Source of the DNA: Rhizobium sp. FY34
GTDB lineage: Bacteria > Pseudomonadota > Alphaproteobacteria > Rhizobiales > Rhizobiaceae
NCBI RefSeq assembly: GCF_005222845.1
Contig: NZ_STFZ01000018.1
Coordinates: forward strand, 124,001 to 188,000
DNA: 64,000 nucleotides
Reading direction: 5' to 3'
Below, in pieces: positions 60,789 to 64,000 of the stretch. The stretch's first letter is position 1. Each line of letters starts with the position of its first letter. Below the pieces are notes generated by a model. That model did not search any database. It saw only the letters and a program-made list of their open reading frames with translations, and was not told the origin of the DNA. Position numbers and translations under genes: made by a program.

Positions 60789-62366
60789 ATGGCTGCCATC
60801 ACCGCGACAGCGGGCGCTGCGCCCATCGACCCTCCTGTGGAGAGAAGAAAGGTCATTGCTTTCTTCGCCATGGTGGTCGGCATGTTCATGTCGATCCTCG
60901 ACATTCAGATCGTGTCGGCCTCGCTTGCCGAAATCCAGGCCGGGCTTTCGGCCGGATCGGACGAGATCGCTTGGGTGCAGACTTCCTACCTGATTGCCGA
61001 GGTCATCATGATCCCGCTGTCGGGAACGTTGGCCCGCATCGTTTCCACCCGCGTGCTGTTTACCGTCTGCGCCGGTGGCTTTACCATCGCCTCTGCCCTT
61101 TGCGCGACGGCCACCAATATCGAACAGATGATCGTCTATCGTGCCATTCAGGGCTTCATCGGTGGCGGCATGATCCCATCTGTGTTTGCGGCGGCCTTCA
61201 CCATTTTTCCGCCCTCCAAACGCGCAATCGTCTCGCCGATCATCGGGCTGATCGCCACCTTGGCGCCGACCATCGGGCCGACTGTCGGTGGCTATCTCAG
61301 CCACGCCTTTTCCTGGCATTGGCTGTTTCTCGTCAACATTGTGCCGGGTATTTTCGTCACTTTGCTCGCCTGGACCTTCATTGATTTCGACAGGCCGCAG
61401 CATTCGCTGATGAAGCGCTTCGACTGGTGGGGGCTTGCCTCTATGGCGATCTTCCTCGGTTCGCTCGAATATGTGCTGGAAGAGGGCAACAACAAGGACT
61501 GGTTCAGCGACGAACACATCGTTCTGGGCACGCTTGCCATGGCGGTTGGCGCCGTTGTGTTCTTCTGGCGCGCCTTTAATGTCGAATTCCCGGTCGTTGA
61601 CCTGAAGGCCTTCGCCAACCGGAATTTCGCCTTTGGCTCGTTGTTTTCCTTCATCATGGGCGTCGGGCTTTATGGACTGACCTATCTCTATCCGCTCTAT
61701 CTGGGCCGTATCCGGGGCTATGATGCGCTGATGATTGGCGAGACGATGTTTGTCTCCGGTCTTGCCATGTTCCTGACGGCGCCTGTGGCGGGTATCCTGT
61801 CCACGAGGCTCGATCCGCGCGTGATGATGGCGATCGGCTTCTTCGGATTTGCCAGCGGCACCTATCTGATGACCGGCATGACGGCCGATTGGGATTTTTA
61901 CGAGCTTCTGCTGCCGCAAATCCTGCGTGGCTGCTCGCTGATGCTGTGCATGGTGCCGATCAACAATATCGCCTTGGGAACGCTGCCTCCGCAGCGCATC
62001 CAGAATGCATCCGGCCTGTTCAACCTGACGCGCAACCTTGGCGGCGCAGTCGGCCTTGCCATCATCAACACCATGCTGACCCAGCGCACCGATGAACATT
62101 ATGCCAGGCTTTCCGAGAGCGTGAATTATGGCAATCCCGCTGCTCTCGACTGGCTGGACAGCGTGGGAGCCAATTTCAACGCCTATGGCATGGATGGCAC
62201 AAGTGCTGCCCTTGCCAAGCTGTCCGGCATCATCACACAGCAGGCGACCGTCATGTCCTTCATCGACGTGTTCATGGGACTGACCTTCCTGTTTGCGAGC
62301 CTCATCCTTCTGGTGATGATGATCGCCAAGCCGAAGACCGCGCCGCCGCCGGGCGCCGGTCACTGA
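60789..62366 (+). CDS. DHA2-family (EmrB/QacA) drug efflux MFS transporter (525 aa)
   Basis: Fourteen predicted helices. Motif D1-like LDIQIVSASLAEIQ, motif C-like LAPTIGPTVGGYLS, and the WRWLFLVN-equivalent WHWLFLVNIVPG. It exports toxic hydrophobic compounds with the adaptor upstream (30-bp gap). Length is typical. A terminator-like stem follows. Confidence 0.92.
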   Translation: MAAITATAGAAPIDPPVERRKVIAFFAMVVGMFMSILDIQIVSASLAEIQAGLSAGSDEIAWVQTSYLIAEVIMIPLSGTLARIVSTRVLFTVCAGGFTIASALCATATNIEQMIVYRAIQGFIGGGMIPSVFAAAFTIFPPSKRAIVSPIIGLIATLAPTIGPTVGGYLSHAFSWHWLFLVNIVPGIFVTLLAWTFIDFDRPQHSLMKRFDWWGLASMAIFLGSLEYVLEEGNNKDWFSDEHIVLGTLAMAVGAVVFFWRAFNVEFPVVDLKAFANRNFAFGSLFSFIMGVGLYGLTYLYPLYLGRIRGYDALMIGETMFVSGLAMFLTAPVAGILSTRLDPRVMMAIGFFGFASGTYLMTGMTADWDFYELLLPQILRGCSLMLCMVPINNIALGTLPPQRIQNASGLFNLTRNLGGAVGLAIINTMLTQRTDEHYARLSESVNYGNPAALDWLDSVGANFNAYGMDGTSAALAKLSGIITQQATVMSFIDVFMGLTFLFASLILLVMMIAKPKTAPPPGAGH

Positions 62367-62389
62367 TTTTCAGAGATCCACCGCCCAGG

Positions 62390-62420
62390 AAGGGTCGTCG
62401 CGCAAGCGGCGGCCCTTCTT
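62390..62420 (+). terminator. Probable terminator of the efflux unit
   Basis: A 12-bp stem with two G-T pairs (AAGGGTCGTCGC/GCGGCGGCCCTT) and a GCAA tetraloop, followed by a weak T-rich stretch. Confidence 0.5.
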
Positions 62421-62516
62421 GCAAATTATCGGTCAGATATCGCAAAAGTTCTGTCAGGCGGCATTTTCTGATTTACGTACCTCAAATCCGGCGCTATGTC
62501 TCTTCGCGGAGGAGAC

Positions 62517-63542
62517 ATGAAGCCAACCGTCCACGATATTGCAGCCTATGCGGGCGTCAGCCTTGCCACCGTTGACCGTGTTCTGAACGGTCGCGCCGGC
62601 GTGCGCGCCGTGACGCGCGAGCGGGTGGAAGCGGCTGTTGCTGCCCTTGGTTTCGTGCGCGACATGGCGGCGGCAAATCTTGCCAAGAGCCGTGTCTATC
62701 ACCTCGTCTTCATCCTGCCGGCCAATGACAATTCCTTCATGATCGGCCTTCGGGCGCAGGTGGAGACCATGGCGGCGCGTGCCGCGACTGAGCGCATGCA
62801 GATCGATATTGTCGACGTGCCGGCCTTCGATATCCAGGCGCTGGCGGCGGCGCTCGATGCGGCTTTAGCCTTCAAGCCCGATGGGCTTGCCTTCGTCGCC
62901 GTGGATGCGCCGGCCGTGCTGGACGCGGCGGAACGCGTGAGAACTGCAGGCATCCCGGTCGCCACGCTGGTGTCTGATCTCAGCGGTTTCCGTCGGGCGC
63001 ATTTCTCCGGCATCGACAACAATGCTGCCGGTCGCACGGCGGGCACGCTGATGGGGCGCTTTCTGGCGGAACGGCGCGGGCCTGTTCTGCCTCTGGCTGG
63101 TTCGCTGATGGTGCGAGACCATCGCGAACGTCTCGAAGGGTTTTGTGCCGTGATGGCCGAGCGCTTCCCCGACCGCGTACTTTTGCCGGTCGTCGAGGGA
63201 CGCGATGACCCGGCCGAAGCGGAGCGGCTGGTGACAGCAGCGTTTGACGCGCATCCGGATCTCGCCGGCATTTACAGTTTCGGCGCCGGCAATCGCGGCC
63301 TGATCCGGTCGCTGAATGCGCAAGGGGCCGGGCTGCGGCCGGTCGTCATCCTGCACGAACTGACCTCTGCCACGCGCGCTGCCCTGCTTGATGACAGGAT
63401 TGACGCCGTTCTCAACCAGGATGCCGGCCATGAGGTGCGCAGCGCCATCCGCGTGCTGAAGGCAAAGGCGGATGGCGCAAGTGTTGTGGACGAGCAGGAG
63501 CGCATCCGCATCGATATTTTCCTGAAGGACAACCTGCCCTGA
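62517..63542 (+). CDS. LacI-family regulator (341 aa)
   Basis: The N-terminal helix-turn-helix and hinge are VHDIAAYAGVSLATVDRVLN followed by VTRERVEAAVAALGF. The remainder is a periplasmic-binding-like effector domain, here of the type found with rhizobial sugar transporters. GAGGAG precedes ATG 62517. It is 27 bp before a xylulokinase-like gene and probably controls xylose or pentitol use (inference from the neighbour). Confidence 0.9.
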   Translation: MKPTVHDIAAYAGVSLATVDRVLNGRAGVRAVTRERVEAAVAALGFVRDMAAANLAKSRVYHLVFILPANDNSFMIGLRAQVETMAARAATERMQIDIVDVPAFDIQALAAALDAALAFKPDGLAFVAVDAPAVLDAAERVRTAGIPVATLVSDLSGFRRAHFSGIDNNAAGRTAGTLMGRFLAERRGPVLPLAGSLMVRDHRERLEGFCAVMAERFPDRVLLPVVEGRDDPAEAERLVTAAFDAHPDLAGIYSFGAGNRGLIRSLNAQGAGLRPVVILHELTSATRAALLDDRIDAVLNQDAGHEVRSAIRVLKAKADGASVVDEQERIRIDIFLKDNLP

Positions 63543-63569
63543 AGCGGCGGGACAAGGAGGACACCCCCT

Positions 63570-64000
63570 ATGTATCTCGGTCTTGATCTTGGCACATCCG
63601 GCGTCAAAGCCATGCTGATCGATGGCAATCAGAACGTCATTGCCTCGGCAACCGGCGCGCTTGACGTATCGCGCCCTTTTCCGGGCTGGTCTGAACAGGA
63701 CCCGGCCGACTGGCTGCGCGCCACTGAGGACGCTCTGGCCGGCCTGAAGGCAAGTCATGGTTCTGAGCTTGCTGCCGTGCGTGGCATTGGTCTGTCCGGC
63801 CATATGCATGGCGCGACGCTGATCGGTGCTGACGATGCGGTGCTGCGTCCCTGCATTTTATGGAACGACACCCGCTCGCATGCCGAGGCAGCACAGCTGG
63901 ATGCCGATCCGCGCTTTCGGGCGCTCACCGGCAATATCGTGTTTCCCGGCTTTACCGCGCCCAAGCTCGTCTGGGTGAAGAACAATGAGCCGGATGTATT
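63570..64000 (+). CDS. xylB: Xylulokinase-like FGGY carbohydrate kinase, 3' end cut off
   Basis: The frame runs from ATG 63570 (AAGGAGG 8 bp upstream) off the right edge, giving 143 residues. YLGLDLGTSGVKAMLID is the FGGY phosphate-binding opener, GLSGHMHGATLIG carries the substrate contact and LRPCILWNDTRS the next conserved block. The SGHMHG form is typical of xylulokinase, but other FGGY kinases remain possible until the C-terminus is seen. The LacI gene directly upstream supports a sugar operon. Confidence 0.85.
   Translation, partial: MYLGLDLGTSGVKAMLIDGNQNVIASATGALDVSRPFPGWSEQDPADWLRATEDALAGLKASHGSELAAVRGIGLSGHMHGATLIGADDAVLRPCILWNDTRSHAEAAQLDADPRFRALTGNIVFPGFTAPKLVWVKNNEPDV

Noticed and set aside
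60741..62363. Long minus-strand frame (540 codons) across the MFS transporter
   Set aside because: Arg/His/Gln-rich antisense frame without start signals or family resemblance.

Overview
The window looks like a chromosomal segment of a Rhizobiaceae bacterium (Rhizobium/Agrobacterium/Allorhizobium type; inference from gene content, high-GC codon use and intergenic palindromes of the rhizobial mosaic type). The decisive marker is a complete alphaproteobacterial general stress response (GSR) core: the anti-anti-sigma regulator PhyR (36003-36797), the anti-sigma factor NepR and the sigma factor EcfG (35087-35832, minus), and a HWE-type histidine kinase (37065-38126). No tRNA, rRNA, insertion sequence, prophage or CRISPR array was found.

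Region 1 (1-7003) is a stress island. It carries a PfpI/DJ-1 protein, the debranching enzyme GlgX, several small proteins (65, 90, 102, 71, 130 aa, and a BON-domain protein), a lone receiver-domain response regulator, a second EcfG-like sigma factor (5452-5952) and a 56-aa NepR-like anti-sigma gene (4490-4660) that is easy to miss. Four perfect EcfG-type promoters (GGAAC-N16/17-CGTT) and several one-mismatch versions sit directly upstream of these genes. A fragment of a quinoprotein glucose dehydrogenase lies among them.

Region 2 (7335-16402) holds a TetR-regulated RND efflux system with a 26-bp palindromic operator, then a sulfate ABC transporter operon (binding protein, CysT, CysW, CysA). 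Region 3 (16548-21091) has a succinate-semialdehyde-type dehydrogenase behind a perfect EcfG promoter, glutaryl-CoA dehydrogenase with a divergent LysR regulator, and a phosphoribosyltransferase. Region 4 (21194-33758) is a peptide/amide scavenging block: an M19 dipeptidase with a complete Dpp-type ABC transporter, a LysR regulator, a second Dpp-type binding protein with two permeases but no ATPase, and an amidase.

Region 5 (33787-38126) is the GSR core, preceded by a DUF883/holin-like membrane pair behind a perfect EcfG promoter. Region 6 (38444-45514) is a third peptide-type ABC system split into two divergent units, one including an M20 amidohydrolase. Region 7 (45675-52525) is mixed: a HAD phosphatase, an EI24/CysZ-like membrane protein, endonuclease III, a DUF2244 protein, an AraC-MGMT fusion, a ParDE-type toxin-antitoxin pair, a SorC-family regulator and transaldolase.

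Region 8 (52662-64000) has lysS, gltX, an SLC13-type anion transporter with RCK_C domains, a TerC protein, a TetR-EmrAB-type efflux unit with two palindromic operators, and a LacI regulator followed by the start of a xylulokinase-like gene running off the window. Paired inverted palindromic elements lie in the intergenic gaps at about 16.4, 30.3, 48.6 and 54.3 kb. The strongest candidate for something under-described is the second sigma/anti-sigma pair in Region 1 and the density of EcfG promoters around it.
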